Assembly (NCBI GenBank): GCA_964421595.1
Contig: CAYQXY010000007.1
Coordinates: forward strand, 62,001 to 126,000
Length of the DNA stretch: 64,000 nucleotides
Source of the DNA: PXAP01 sp964421595
GTDB taxonomy: Bacteria; Bacteroidota; Bacteroidia; Bacteroidales; PUMT01
Direction of reading: 5' to 3'
Part shown: positions 53,402-63,477 of the stretch, piece by piece
How the letters are laid out: each line of letters opens with the position of its first letter
Numbering within the stretch: the stretch's first letter is position 1
Program-made: the position numbers and the translations under genes
The notes under the pieces: model-generated
Told to the model about the DNA's origin: nothing
Database searches by the model: none
The model's input: the letters and a program-made list of their open reading frames with translations, nothing else

Positions 53402-54139
53402 ATGAATACTAAAGCACTAAATATTCTGCCAGCATTTTTTGTGGTTCTGTTAATAGCTGGTCTGGCAGGTTGCGGACCGGCCAGGGAAAGAACAGTATCA
53501 GATTATGTTGATATTGAGCATAATATCCTGACAGAGAGCGAAATAGAAGAAGGATGGATGCTTCTGTTTGATGGCGAGACAACATCAGGATGGAGAGGTT
53601 ACAATCAATCCGCTTTTCCTGATGAATGGGAAATTGAAGACGGTACTCTGTATTGCCCCGGTGCAGGTGGTGATATAATTTATGACCGGCAATTCAGGGA
53701 CTTTCATCTTTCGATCGACTGGAGGATATCTGAAGGTGGAAACAGCGGGATATTCTACCTTGCCCAGGAAGCTGAGGGTCAGCCAATCTGGCACACTGCA
53801 CCAGAACTGCAGCTGCTCGATAATGAAGCTCATCCCGATCTGGATGACAGGCAGCTCGCCCCTGCATTGTATGATCTGGTACCGGCATATCCTCAGAATA
53901 CCAGGCCTGCCGGCGAATGGAATACCGTCGAGGTTGTGTTGAGGGACGGCCATCTTTCTCATTTTCAAAATGGGGTAGAGGTACTGCATGTTCATCTTGG
54001 AGATGATCAATGGAATAAAATGGTTGCAGATAGTAAGTTCCCTGATGACATATTTGCACAATATATTCCTGGCTTTATTGGCCTGCAGGACCATGGCGAT
54101 GAGGTATGGTTCAGGAATATAAAGATAAGGGAGTTTTAA
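53402..54139 (+). CDS. DUF1080 (3-keto-disaccharide hydrolase-like) lipoprotein
   Basis: A 245-residue protein from the ATG at 53402, which gives the lipobox LAGLAGC; an in-frame codon at 53378 would add eight residues before it. The body is a concanavalin-like jelly roll: GWMLLFDGETTSGWRGY, EDGTLYCPGAGGDIIYD, HLSIDWRISEGGNSGIFYL, PELQLLDNEAH and GLQDHGDEVWFRNIKIREF, all hallmarks of DUF1080. Members hydrolyse 3-keto-glycosides made by Gfo/Idh/MocA-type oxidoreductases. Two exported enzymes of that type are encoded 12 kb upstream. Family call secure, reaction by analogy. Confidence 0.9.
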   Translation: MNTKALNILPAFFVVLLIAGLAGCGPARERTVSDYVDIEHNILTESEIEEGWMLLFDGETTSGWRGYNQSAFPDEWEIEDGTLYCPGAGGDIIYDRQFRDFHLSIDWRISEGGNSGIFYLAQEAEGQPIWHTAPELQLLDNEAHPDLDDRQLAPALYDLVPAYPQNTRPAGEWNTVEVVLRDGHLSHFQNGVEVLHVHLGDDQWNKMVADSKFPDDIFAQYIPGFIGLQDHGDEVWFRNIKIREF

Positions 54140-54528
54140 TTTCTTTCCTGCCTGAATAGCTCCGGGCAAACCGGCCACGGTATTGTACGGACTTGATTTT
54201 AAAGAACAGACATAATAAAAGGGGCAACAGCCCCTCTTTATGTCTAAATTATACCCTGAATTTATCCTGGTAGTATATCACAACCGGTCATAGATATTCA
54301 CTCTCCATTTTCATTTTCCAATATAAGAATAGCTGATAAAAACTGTTGAGTTTTTGTCTGCGCCGATTTCAGGTTTAACCCATAAACACTGAATACTTTC
54401 CTTATCCATGCTCAGCGACTTATTGAACTATGGAAGTTGTGTTTCTAAATCTATGCTACCGCTAGTATCTATTATGCGATTCAGGCTTTATGACAATTGC
54501 TCTTAAAGATAACCAGTGAACTTCTTTA
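54140..54528. other. Convergent spacer between DUF1080 and tryptophanase genes
   Basis: 389 bases with no supported gene. A bidirectional terminator-like hairpin lies at 54208-54245; nothing else stands out. Confidence 0.5.
54208..54245 (+). terminator. Bidirectional terminator hairpin
   Basis: GGGGC-AACA-GCCCC (54221-54234) inside a longer AGACATAA/TTATGTCT stem, with A-rich and T-rich arms, 68 bp after the DUF1080 stop. It can serve either strand. Confidence 0.7.
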
Positions 54529-55992
54529 TTATAACGATTCTCCGAAATCTGCCCTGAATTTTGCAGCAAGCTTTTTCGGCCAGTCGTTTACAGGAGCAAG
54601 CCTGCCCATAAAGAACCTTAGTACAGGTGGCTCTTCCACAAACTTTAATCCACCCACAAGCTCCCGGTTGTCAAACAACCATTTCACCCTGTCCAGCAGG
54701 AACATAGTCTGCGAAAGTGTAAATACCCTTCTCGGGAAAGCCAGCCTTAAAAGTTCCATGTCGGCAAGTATATCTTTACCGTTTTCATCCCTTACACTGG
54801 ATATTGTTCCTCTTTCCATTCCGCGACAGCCTGAAATTATATAAAGCGCTGAGGCAAGAGCTCCGGCCGGATACTCTTCCTGGGGTATATGGGGAAGAAA
54901 ACCCATGGCATCTATGTGAGCGCCGAGTGCACCGGCGGGTGTAACAACGGGTATCCCTGCCTTGTCAAGCTGTTCTACTGCATATTTGATAAACGACGGC
55001 GACTGGCTGATTACCGTGTCGTCGGTTGTTTCATAGAGTCCGACTGCCATTGCTTCGATTTCACGCACTGACATGCCGCCGTATGTGAGAAAGCCTTCGT
55101 AAAGCGGTATCAGGTCACGAAGTTTCATGTAAATATCCTTATCGTCAGTACAAATGCCTCCCCCCCGGGTTGAAGTGACTTTCCGGCTTGAGAAATAGAT
55201 AAGATCGGCCATCCTGCACATTTCCAGCAGTATATCCTTAATATGTGTATTCTTGTACTCCTCTTCACGTTGTTTTATAAACCACGCGTTTTCTCCGATC
55301 AGGGAGGCATCAAGCACCACCATTATGTCATGTTTTTTCGCTATTGACCTGACTTCACGCATATTTGCAATCGAGAATGGCTGTCCGCCAATAAGATTAG
55401 TCGATGCTTCCAGTCGTATGAAAGGAACCTTGTCAGCACCATACTCTGCAATCACATTTTTCAACTTGGCAATATCTATATTCCCTTTGAAAGGATGATT
55501 GCTCTTAATCTTGATAGCCTCATCAGTATATATTTCCAGAACCTTGCCGCCATTAAGCTCGATATGGGCCATGGTGGTTGTGAAATGGTAATTGGTAGGA
55601 ATTACATCACCCGGTTTGACAAATACCTTTGAAATAATATTTTCTGCTGCACGTCCCTGGTGAGCAGGGAGAATATAGTGTTTGCCAAATACATCCCTGA
55701 GTGCCTTTTCCATGCGGTAGTAACTCTGCGATCCTGAATATGCATCGTCTGCCTGCATCATTGAAGAGACCTGGTTATCACTCATGGCATTGGTGCCGGA
55801 GTCGGTCAGCATGTCAAGAAATATATCATTGGTATTCAGCAGGAAGGTATTGTACCCGCCATCATCAATTGCAATCAGCCTCTCTTCGATTGGTTTCAGG
55901 TGGAGTTTCTGAACCACGCGGACTTTATGCAATTCAACAGGAATTTTTTCACCACTGTAAAACTTGATTGATGGGGTACCGTTATTTTTCAT
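54529..55992 (-). CDS. tnaA: Tryptophanase/beta-eliminating lyase
   Basis: A 487-residue PLP lyase that aligns well with TnaA: MLTDSGTNAMSDNQ, DDAYSGSQSYYRMEKALRDVFG, ILPAHQGRAAE, GGQPFSIANMREVRSIAKKHDI, NAWFIKQREEEYK, and K271 in YFSSRKVTST as the PLP lysine (SAKKD in E. coli). The region after the lysine is TSTRGGGI where TnaA has MVPMGGLL, a difference near the active site. The enzyme releases indole, phenol or H2S with pyruvate and ammonia. It stands alone on the - strand inside the glycan locus, with no transporter, so it is probably independent. Confidence 0.88.
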   Translation of the reverse strand: MKNNGTPSIKFYSGEKIPVELHKVRVVQKLHLKPIEERLIAIDDGGYNTFLLNTNDIFLDMLTDSGTNAMSDNQVSSMMQADDAYSGSQSYYRMEKALRDVFGKHYILPAHQGRAAENIISKVFVKPGDVIPTNYHFTTTMAHIELNGGKVLEIYTDEAIKIKSNHPFKGNIDIAKLKNVIAEYGADKVPFIRLEASTNLIGGQPFSIANMREVRSIAKKHDIMVVLDASLIGENAWFIKQREEEYKNTHIKDILLEMCRMADLIYFSSRKVTSTRGGGICTDDKDIYMKLRDLIPLYEGFLTYGGMSVREIEAMAVGLYETTDDTVISQSPSFIKYAVEQLDKAGIPVVTPAGALGAHIDAMGFLPHIPQEEYPAGALASALYIISGCRGMERGTISSVRDENGKDILADMELLRLAFPRRVFTLSQTMFLLDRVKWLFDNRELVGGLKFVEEPPVLRFFMGRLAPVNDWPKKLAAKFRADFGESL

Positions 55993-56483
55993 CTTCTTTA
56001 ATTAAGGGTTAAGGCAAATTTTTAACGAGGTCAAAAATAGAATAATGATTTAATAATACAAGTGGAGCGGGTAAAATAGATGAGCTTTAAAAGAATTTCA
56101 GCTTCGGCCGAAAGGAGACCGGTCTTTTAAACTTCGCTTAATGCTTCTAAATTCGTTATGTTTTTTATTTCGCTGTGAGCCCTCACGCTTCCGGGTCTTC
56201 TGGTAATTGTCAGTTGCGCTGTTAACATTGATAATTAACTGAAATACCTGAATGTATAGGAAAATAGCTGACCTGCAAGGGCATCCTGAATGCAAATTCA
56301 GATATTATACCTGCATGAGCATTTAGTTGTAAATAAATTATCAGGGATTGTTGAAAGTGTTATATATTTGAAAGATGGTGAGGAAAATATATTTTTATTA
56401 AAACAAGAGCTGCTTTGATCATAAAATAATCAATTCTGCATTTGCCTTAAATATTATTATATAACTGATTAAAATAGTAATGT
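55993..56483. other. Divergent spacer between tryptophanase and PHP genes
   Basis: 491 bases with no convincing gene. It has a small hairpin CTGAAT-GCAA-ATTCAG (56286-56301) and a TATATTTG box (56363-56370), 114 bp before the PHP gene start, that matches the -7 consensus. The tnaA side shows no TnaC-like leader. Confidence 0.4.
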
Positions 56484-57593
56484 ATGATCAGAAGAATCTT
56501 TTTGCTTGCTGCCTTTGTTGCAGTCAGTTTGGCTGCTGTGTCTCAGGTCAGGGATACAATTAAAATTCCAGGAATTCCCGGATATGAGATACTGAAGTAT
56601 GATCCGCATATGCATACTGTATTCTCAGACGGACTGGTTTGGCCGACTGTGCGGTTGCATGAAGCATGGAGGGAGGGCCTTGATGTGATTTCAATTACCG
56701 ATCATATTGAATACAGACCATTCGATAAAGATGTAATATCAGACCATAACCGGGCATTTGAAGTTGCCAGGCCACTTGCCGGGCAACTTGATATTTTGCT
56801 TATTCACGGAACTGAAATTACCAGGGCCATGCCTCCGGGTCATTTTAATGCCGTCTTTATTGAAGATGCCAATAAGATTGATATTGATGACTGGAGAGAG
56901 TCGGTAAAAGCTGCCAGGGCTCAGGACGCATTTATTTTCTGGAATCATCCTGGCTGGGCCAGGCAGCAGCCTGATACTACCCTGTGGTGGGATGAGCATT
57001 CATGGATGTATGATAATGATATGCTTCACGGTATAGAGGTTGTAAACGGCAATGAATATTATCCTGAAGCCCACAGGTGGTGTCTTGAGAAAAACCTCAC
57101 AATGATTGCTACTACAGATATTCATAATCCTATAGGTATGGATTATGACTTGCATAACGGTGAAAGACGGCCAATGACACTGGTTTTTGCAAAAGAGAAA
57201 AGTCATGAGGGGATAAAGGAGGCCCTTTTTGCCAGGCGTACTGCGATATATTTTGACAACAAGCTGGTGGCAAAAAAAGAGTATCTGGATGCAATTTTTC
57301 AGAACACTTTACAGGTGAAGTCTGTCACACGTCACAGGGGCAGCTACAATATTGTACTTTATAACCCAACTGATATCCCTGTAGAACTGTCAAAAGACAA
57401 GGGGAATGATCCTTCATTTGAATTCTTCAGGACTACTACAGTACCGGCTGGAGGATACAGTAATCTAAGTGTTTATATAAGAAATGCAGTTGATTATGAC
57501 CACATTGAGCTCAAGCTTGTAATTGAAAATTTTCTGGTTGAGCCAGGAAAGGGGCTACCCGTTACAATGAAATTTGTTCCGGGTAATTTATGA
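56484..57593 (+). CDS. Exported PHP-domain phosphodiesterase (Sb-PDE-like)
   Basis: A 369-residue protein with a signal peptide (1-20). The PHP metal motifs are D40-P-H42-M-H44, D49 and D73-H74 (SITDHIEY), with later HGTEIT, WNHPGWA and TTDIHNP. The C-terminal 85 residues form a separate beta-rich domain typical of Sb-PDE family proteins. It should hydrolyse a phosphodiester or phosphoester with two or three metal ions outside the cytoplasm. No operon partner is close (next gene 351 bp downstream). Confidence 0.82.
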   Translation: MIRRIFLLAAFVAVSLAAVSQVRDTIKIPGIPGYEILKYDPHMHTVFSDGLVWPTVRLHEAWREGLDVISITDHIEYRPFDKDVISDHNRAFEVARPLAGQLDILLIHGTEITRAMPPGHFNAVFIEDANKIDIDDWRESVKAARAQDAFIFWNHPGWARQQPDTTLWWDEHSWMYDNDMLHGIEVVNGNEYYPEAHRWCLEKNLTMIATTDIHNPIGMDYDLHNGERRPMTLVFAKEKSHEGIKEALFARRTAIYFDNKLVAKKEYLDAIFQNTLQVKSVTRHRGSYNIVLYNPTDIPVELSKDKGNDPSFEFFRTTTVPAGGYSNLSVYIRNAVDYDHIELKLVIENFLVEPGKGLPVTMKFVPGNL

Positions 57594-57944
57594 GACAGAT
57601 AATCATGTAATTAAATGTAATGTTATGTGGAAATTTAAGTGTGCTTTGTTTTCATTTGATATAATTGAAATATAACCAAAACAGTTAACTGGTTTGTGAA
57701 CAATAATTGAGTTAAACAATCTTTTTTGCGGTTTTGCTGCGATTGGTCATTTAGTTATGGTTATAAATTTGCGGTATATATAAATGGCTAATATGAACAT
57801 TAACATAGATATAGCTGGCCGTTAACATTATTTAGCAATTATATTTCAGTGTACAATACTGGTTAGTGGTAATTAATTAATAATTTGTACAGTCGATATT
57901 TATTGAACCACCTTTAATAAACATACCAGAAACAAAAATTTATT
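57594..57944. other. AT-rich spacer before the TIM-barrel gene
   Basis: 351 bases, strongly AT-rich, with no gene or hairpin of note. It probably holds the promoter for the gene at 57945. Confidence 0.4.
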
Positions 57945-58955
57945 ATGAAAAACCAGGACAAAACCAAAAGTCAGATCTCAAGACGCAAATTCCTTGGAAG
58001 TGCGGCTGCAATTGCCGGATTATCTATTCTTCCCGGAGCAGGAAAAATTGCATTCGGGAACAGCCCTTTACCAACTTTTTCTTCTGCCGCAAGCGGGGTT
58101 AAACTTGGTGTAATATCATACAGCTATCGGAGTATACCCGGAGGTGCAAGGGCCATTCTGGACTGGGTTAAATATGCAGGTCTTAACTCTGTGGAACTTA
58201 TGGGAGGGCCGGTAGAGGAGTATGCAGGTGCGCCTGAATATGACGGACCTGCTTTTGCGAGAGGGGCACAGATTTCTGACCAGCAAAGGAATGAAATGGC
58301 TGCTGCGCGTTCAAGGCATGCAGAAGCTTTGAAGGCGTGGAGACTATCGGTTTCGATGGATAAGTTCAGGGAACTGCGAAAAATGTATAATGATGCCGGT
58401 GTAAATATCGACATTACCAAGCTGGGTGGCCCAAACTGGACTGATGAAGAGATTGACTACGCCTTTAACGTAGCCAGAACACTTGGTTCACGAGGCATTA
58501 CCTTTGAAATTGGTATAGACGCAGCAAAGCGCATGGCCCCTTTTGCTGAAAAGCATAATATGTATGCAATCATGCATAACCATGGCCAGCCTGGCCAGCC
58601 AGGGTTCAGCTTTGAAGAGCACCTGTCCTTTGGCAAAAACCTTATGCTGAATTTTGACGTAGGGCATTACTGGGGAGCAACAGGATTACATCCAAACGGC
58701 ATAATCGAAAAACTTCATGACAGAATTATCAGCCTGCATATAAAAGACAAAACCGGAAAGGATGCTACACCACCCGATTCAAATATGCCATTCGGACAGG
58801 GAAGCACACCTCTTGGTGACATCCTGAACCTGCTGAAAGATAAAGGTTGGCCAATCACTGCCGACATTGAACTGGAATATCAGGTTCCTGCCACTTCCAA
58901 TGCAGTTGTCGAGGTTAAGAATTGTGTGGATTATTGTAAGGCTTTACTGGCATAA
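57945..58955 (+). CDS. Tat-exported sugar isomerase/epimerase-like TIM barrel
   Basis: A 336-residue protein with a twin-arginine signal (ISRRKFLGSAAAIAGLSILP). The xylose-isomerase-like (AP_endonuc_2) barrel shows VKLGVISYSYRS, GLNSVELMGGP, NVDITKLGG-type central strands, YAIMHNHGQPG, MLNFDVGHYWGATG, ISLHIKDKTG and DIELEYQ, with His, Asp and Glu residues in the usual metal positions. Such proteins in Bacteroidota often stand near Gfo/Idh/MocA and DUF1080 proteins and act on keto-sugars. A hairpin terminator follows at 58991. Confidence 0.85.
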   Translation: MKNQDKTKSQISRRKFLGSAAAIAGLSILPGAGKIAFGNSPLPTFSSAASGVKLGVISYSYRSIPGGARAILDWVKYAGLNSVELMGGPVEEYAGAPEYDGPAFARGAQISDQQRNEMAAARSRHAEALKAWRLSVSMDKFRELRKMYNDAGVNIDITKLGGPNWTDEEIDYAFNVARTLGSRGITFEIGIDAAKRMAPFAEKHNMYAIMHNHGQPGQPGFSFEEHLSFGKNLMLNFDVGHYWGATGLHPNGIIEKLHDRIISLHIKDKTGKDATPPDSNMPFGQGSTPLGDILNLLKDKGWPITADIELEYQVPATSNAVVEVKNCVDYCKALLA

Positions 58956-58990
58956 TTCTCCTGCGCACAGTTTTTCATTACATATTTTAT

Positions 58991-59037
58991 AATTCTGAAA
59001 AAGGTGGCTGAATAGTCTCTTTTTTCAGAATTTTTTT
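58991..59037 (+). terminator. Terminator after the TIM-barrel gene
   Basis: AATTCTGAAAAA (58991-59002) pairs with TTTTTTCAGAATT, followed by more T, 36 bp beyond the stop codon. Confidence 0.8.
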
Positions 59038-59200
59038 AATATAATATATCTATCAGACCTGAATACTTGCTCTAAAAGTTGAATAAGTTTTTTGATACTT
59101 TACAGCTAAATTATTACCTGAAACGGGTCAGGTAAATTATATTTTAGATGAACAAAGGCCTGTGGCACCAAAGTACAATAATCTGCCGAAAGTTCATGAA

Positions 59201-60961
59201 TCATTTCTTATCAGATAAATCGTTCAGTATTTTTTTACCCTTGTTCAGCCAATAGCTTGCTGATGTATCCTGTAGGTTGTCAACCGTAAAATCCTCAAGT
59301 AGAAGATCCAAAACGGCAAGTCTCTCTGATTGACCCGCTTCAGTGAACCTTTCCCTGAGAATCCTGATCTTTTCAAAATCCTGTATGCCCTCCCGCAACC
59401 TTTCAAATCTTATCGAGCTGCGCGGACCGGGATAAATCTGGTATGTATCACCGGCAGGCCATGTCCTGAAACGGGAGTCCTTCATGGGATCCTCTACCCA
59501 TGAGTTGTAGGCCCAGCGAAGGTACCCGGTAAAGCCCATAGAAGCAGCATACCAGCCAAGCCATGCTTGCTCGGCAGGAGGCGAAAAAGTAAAATTATTG
59601 GGATGCTCCGGTTGTGCACACATAGTATAGAATGTTGTAGGCTTTCCCCTTTCCACTCTGCCGGCTATGATATTCTTGTCCAGCACTGGTCTGTGGAAAA
59701 CACACAGATCATATATATGATCATCTATCTCTTCATGATAATTTCCTGCAAGGGCGATCTTCAGTTCCGGAGTAACTTCCTGCAACAGGCCGATCATACC
59801 TGCCATCTCTTCAGGTCCTCTTTCATCCATGGCTATCAGCGTCCTATCAAGCCATCCCTTTTCCCTTAGGTGATCACGGAAATTTATCAGAAACGGGCTC
59901 CAGATTTCTATATACTGATCTGATCCGGGCTTCAGCATGACAGTAACATAATCAGATGAATCATGATCAAAATAACTCACCTGGTTGCCCCATGGAACCA
60001 TGGAATAACAATTGATCTGTTTTGTAATGCCGGCAGTCATGGCAGTTTCTACCCAGCGGTCAAAGACTGAATAATCATATCCCCACTGGCCATTACCCAG
60101 GTGGACCCATTCAATCATTGATTCAAACTGGTCGTATGTCTGTCCTCCCCATGGACGGTGAAGTATACTTGCAGTAATACACTTCTGCCCGGCATCGGCC
60201 AGCATCTTCAGGTAAGGCGGAATTAGCTCCCAATGTTCCTCCGACCAGGGTTCTACATTATAATACCGTGCAATTGCAAAAGGATTTTGCCAAAGGTCAA
60301 GATGGTAACTCCACTCTGCGGGTGGAGTAAGAACCAGGTCATTAATCATCAGATTCACCGGGAGTTCAATATCCGGGCCTCCGCGGTATGAAACTGTTAT
60401 ATTTCCCGTATATAAGCCTGCGGAAGTATTTTCGGGGACATCGACAGTTATCCATACAGGACGGAGGGTATTCTCATCAATATTGAATTTCTGATTATAT
60501 TCAAACATGTCTGAAGCCAAATGAGCGGGTATAGTGTCATGATCCCTCCAGCCGCAGCCGCCAAGGAATTCATCAGTCAGTACAAAGCGTAAGGGATGGA
60601 TTTTAATATTACTCTTATCAATGCGCTCTCTGTTTCCAGCTCTAAGGGTTGAAGCACTAACGCTTATATTCTGAACTGGTTCCCTGCTCCAAAGTTTCAG
60701 CTGCAGGTTTATTCTTTCGCCTCTCCATCCAGATCCGTTCCATGAATGATTCCCCGTGCTTGCAGGAGGATAATGATAATCATAACGATTGTCAATACTG
60801 CCAAAGGCAACATGAAAGCCAGGTTCAACCTGAGCCCAAAGAGCCAAAGGAACAGGATTCGGATCGATCGGTTCGTCAAACCCGGTACCTTCGGGAACCG
60901 GCTCGCATGATATTGCAAAAACCCAGGTTATAAAAAACAGGAGGAATTCTTTATGGTCCAT
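59201..60961 (-). CDS. DUF4091 glycoside-hydrolase-like lipoprotein
   Basis: A 586-residue exported lipoprotein (FAISC, Cys19). An N-terminal beta-sandwich (about 40-210: RGERINLQLKLWSREPVQN, AGLYTGNITVSYRGG) precedes a TIM barrel (WSYHLDLWQNPFAIARYY to about 510) and the C-terminal DUF4091 part with RWAYNSWVEDPMKDSRF and PGPRSSIRFERLREGIQDFE. DUF4091 proteins are presumed glycosidases of clan GH-A type. Reactive acids cannot be fixed from sequence alone; D and E in IAMDERGPEEM are candidates. It is divergent from the DUF2264 gene. Confidence 0.8.
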   Translation of the reverse strand: MDHKEFLLFFITWVFAISCEPVPEGTGFDEPIDPNPVPLALWAQVEPGFHVAFGSIDNRYDYHYPPASTGNHSWNGSGWRGERINLQLKLWSREPVQNISVSASTLRAGNRERIDKSNIKIHPLRFVLTDEFLGGCGWRDHDTIPAHLASDMFEYNQKFNIDENTLRPVWITVDVPENTSAGLYTGNITVSYRGGPDIELPVNLMINDLVLTPPAEWSYHLDLWQNPFAIARYYNVEPWSEEHWELIPPYLKMLADAGQKCITASILHRPWGGQTYDQFESMIEWVHLGNGQWGYDYSVFDRWVETAMTAGITKQINCYSMVPWGNQVSYFDHDSSDYVTVMLKPGSDQYIEIWSPFLINFRDHLREKGWLDRTLIAMDERGPEEMAGMIGLLQEVTPELKIALAGNYHEEIDDHIYDLCVFHRPVLDKNIIAGRVERGKPTTFYTMCAQPEHPNNFTFSPPAEQAWLGWYAASMGFTGYLRWAYNSWVEDPMKDSRFRTWPAGDTYQIYPGPRSSIRFERLREGIQDFEKIRILRERFTEAGQSERLAVLDLLLEDFTVDNLQDTSASYWLNKGKKILNDLSDKK

Positions 60962-61279
60962 GATGATGACTAATTGATAATGATTCTAAATTCTTACAAC
61001 TGATAAAACTAACAATAAAAAACAGTGTTCTTACGAAGAACGCATAGAATTTAATGTATCCGGATCTTTAAAGCCATGTGAGACTGATCGATCCAGGGTT
61101 TTTTTAGCATAATGCAAATGTTAATTGCAGCTGTCAAATGCTAATTTTGTGTGAAAAACGGCTTTCCGGCAAATTTATTTGTGTAATTTTGTCCACTTTA
61201 TTAGTTTCTTAGTACAAAAGCAAACTTGCACAATTGGGCAAGAATTTCCGGGAGTAACACCAATACAATTTATATCCAG
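60962..61279. other. Divergent spacer with direct repeats and promoter-like boxes
   Basis: 318 bases between the DUF4091 (-) and DUF2264 (+) starts. CAAATGTTAATT (61115-61126) and CAAATGCTAATT (61135-61146) form a direct repeat with a 20-bp period, and TAATTTTG occurs at 61142-61149 and 61184-61191. These match the -7 consensus of Bacteroidota and an AraC-like binding arrangement. Confidence 0.5.
61115..61146 (+). promoter_or_regulatory. 20-bp-spaced direct repeat, candidate AraC operator
   Basis: Two 12-mers, CAAATG(T/C)TAATT, spaced 20 bp apart and partly overlapping a TAATTTTG box. AraC-family proteins bind direct repeats on one helix face at about this spacing, and an AraC-type gene begins beyond 64000 on the other strand. 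The link is inference. Confidence 0.4.
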
Positions 61280-63334
61280 ATGAAAAAAAAATACGAAGTA
61301 AATAGCCCCGATTTTGAGTTAAGTCCGTATACCGGGATGACGAAAAAGCATTACATTGAGTGTGCAAAGTATTTACTTGAAAGAGCATTCACACATATTG
61401 GCAGCATCAATGACCCTTTGACATTTCCCATAGTTCCTGGAAAAACATACCCTCAGCCTGATGCTCCCGCATGGCGACACAGGTCACTTGAATTTGAGGC
61501 ACTGGAAAGGACTTTCACGCTTGCCGGTCCTCTAATCCACATTGATCCTGAAACGGAAATAAATAATATCAATTTAAGAGATTATTATTGTTTGCAGTTA
61601 TATAATGCACTAACACCCGGACATCCCAATTCACTGCCATTACCTGAAGATCTTCCTGATTCTACTTATCAGTTTACATGCGAGTTTGGAGGCTTGTTTA
61701 AAACATTGTTATTAATGCCGGATACACTATGGCCCCATTTTACACAAAAACAAAAAGATGAGATGGTAGTAACCATTTCTAAATGGGCTCATCACAGAAC
61801 AACTCAGAATAACTGGCGTATCTTTAATATTATCACTCTTTCATTCCTAAAGAAATATGGCTACGAGATAGACGATGACCTCTTAAAGAGCCATCTTTTA
61901 TGGGTGGCATCATATCATTCAGGAGATGGCTGGTATCTCGAACAAACTTATAATTACTATTCCATCAGTCTCTTTATTGTCTATACTACTATCTGGAACA
62001 GATCTTTTGGTGATGAATACTACCCCGAGATTGCTGAAATAATTGAAAAATCTGCACAGAAACTGATGGAGTCGGTTGCCTGTTTTTTTGGGAGGGATGG
62101 TTATATCAATATGTGGTCCAGAAGTATTTGTTACAGGACATGGGTTTCAGGGGCCTTCCCGGTTTCCTTCATGCTCAAGGGAGAGTCTCAGTTGGATGCC
62201 GGATGGGCGAGGCGACTATGTTCAGGGTCTATATTGCAATTTGTTACCCGCGAAGAATTTTATGACAATGATATTCCGAGTCTTGGATTTTACGGACAGA
62301 AGGAGTATATGGTGCAGAACTATAGTTGTCCGGCCAGTCCATTTCTTATGTTTTTGCCATTTATCTGCCTTGCATTGCCTGATGACTCTCCATTCTGGAC
62401 GGCCAAAGAAAACGAAGGAATTTGGGAGAATCTTGGAAATAATTCCAATAAGGTTATACTTGAAAATCCGGGTCTTGTTCTGGTTAACCACGGAAAGACC
62501 GGCACATCAGAAATAATTTCCGGAAAGGTTTATTATGACGATCCAAATTATTCCAAACTTCTGTATAATACTCATTTTCCATGGGAAGATCATAATCCTC
62601 AAGGAGGTACTTCAATGGAGTATAGCTTCAGAAGTCTTGACCCGCGGGATCTGAGGGGAGACGATATTAATTTTTATCTCACCGGGCATGCTCTGGAAAA
62701 TAGTTCAGAAAAAAACACAAAATTTACCACTTCCCAGAGTATGCTTTTTAATGGTTTGCGCGATGATATTTTATACCGGCAGGCTATCATGAGAAAGCCT
62801 CCCAATAACGGAGTGGGATATATAATTGATCTTGCTGAAATAACAATTCCGGGAGGTGTCATAAGGGTTGACCGGTCCAGGCTGGCATTCGAATATGAGT
62901 TAACCCTTGGCCATTTTGGCATGCCTCATATTAAGGGGCAGAAAGCCGTAATTGAGCAATTTGAGGAAGGAGGAAAAAAGGTAATAACTGCTGCGATTCC
63001 CGGAAGAAGAATTGCGTTGATTACCTATAACGGATGGGATAAGCTTGACAGTCTTATACATGAGAACCGGAATGCAGAAGCAGATGAGAGTACAGTAATA
63101 TTTGCACATAAAAAAAGGACTGCAAAGAACTCGCCAATAGAGTTGATGATAACAGTTATGTTGCATAAGATGGATGACAGTGAATGGACAATGGAGGAAC
63201 TTTCGCCTGTAAAGGAATTTAGTATTCTGGATGTTACCGGCACTTATTCAGTAATGGGCGCAAAGATTATATTATCTGACAACAAGGAATATATGATAGA
63301 TTTTAAAGATATTGACGGGAAGAGGACATGCTAG
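61280..63334 (+). CDS. DUF2264 protein (possible GH154-type glycosidase)
   Basis: The start at 61280 (MKKKYEVNSPDFELSPYTG) is chosen because the 18 residues before it from 61226 look unrelated and the family starts near here. The 684-residue protein lacks a signal. The N-terminal helical domain has KHYIECAKYLLERAF, HHRTTQNNWRIFNIITLSFLK and GWYLEQTYNYYSISLF, and a beta-rich C-terminal domain follows from about 400. This is DUF2264; some members are, from memory, beta-glucuronidases of GH154. It would act in the cytoplasm on an imported oligosaccharide or on a glycoside. Confidence 0.75.
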   Translation: MKKKYEVNSPDFELSPYTGMTKKHYIECAKYLLERAFTHIGSINDPLTFPIVPGKTYPQPDAPAWRHRSLEFEALERTFTLAGPLIHIDPETEINNINLRDYYCLQLYNALTPGHPNSLPLPEDLPDSTYQFTCEFGGLFKTLLLMPDTLWPHFTQKQKDEMVVTISKWAHHRTTQNNWRIFNIITLSFLKKYGYEIDDDLLKSHLLWVASYHSGDGWYLEQTYNYYSISLFIVYTTIWNRSFGDEYYPEIAEIIEKSAQKLMESVACFFGRDGYINMWSRSICYRTWVSGAFPVSFMLKGESQLDAGWARRLCSGSILQFVTREEFYDNDIPSLGFYGQKEYMVQNYSCPASPFLMFLPFICLALPDDSPFWTAKENEGIWENLGNNSNKVILENPGLVLVNHGKTGTSEIISGKVYYDDPNYSKLLYNTHFPWEDHNPQGGTSMEYSFRSLDPRDLRGDDINFYLTGHALENSSEKNTKFTTSQSMLFNGLRDDILYRQAIMRKPPNNGVGYIIDLAEITIPGGVIRVDRSRLAFEYELTLGHFGMPHIKGQKAVIEQFEEGGKKVITAAIPGRRIALITYNGWDKLDSLIHENRNAEADESTVIFAHKKRTAKNSPIELMITVMLHKMDDSEWTMEELSPVKEFSILDVTGTYSVMGAKIILSDNKEYMIDFKDIDGKRTC

Positions 63335-63477
63335 GTTTCCATGTTATTTGATTCAACTCTGCAAACTGTGATGGTTTAATTCCTCAGGCAATCTAATGGG
63401 AATATAGGTTACCTTAAAACTCGCGACCGGTTTACCGGGATGGTATGTCGGGACTTTCCACGAAAGGCATCTGTGGT

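Noticed and set aside
54529..55992. TnaC-like leader before tryptophanase
   Set aside because: No short frame with a critical Trp codon followed by a rut/boxA-like region is seen upstream of 55992.
56098..56295. 65-codon - strand frame in the tnaA/PHP spacer
   Set aside because: Composition looks random (Arg/Lys/Asn-rich tail), no conserved motif, no partner gene.
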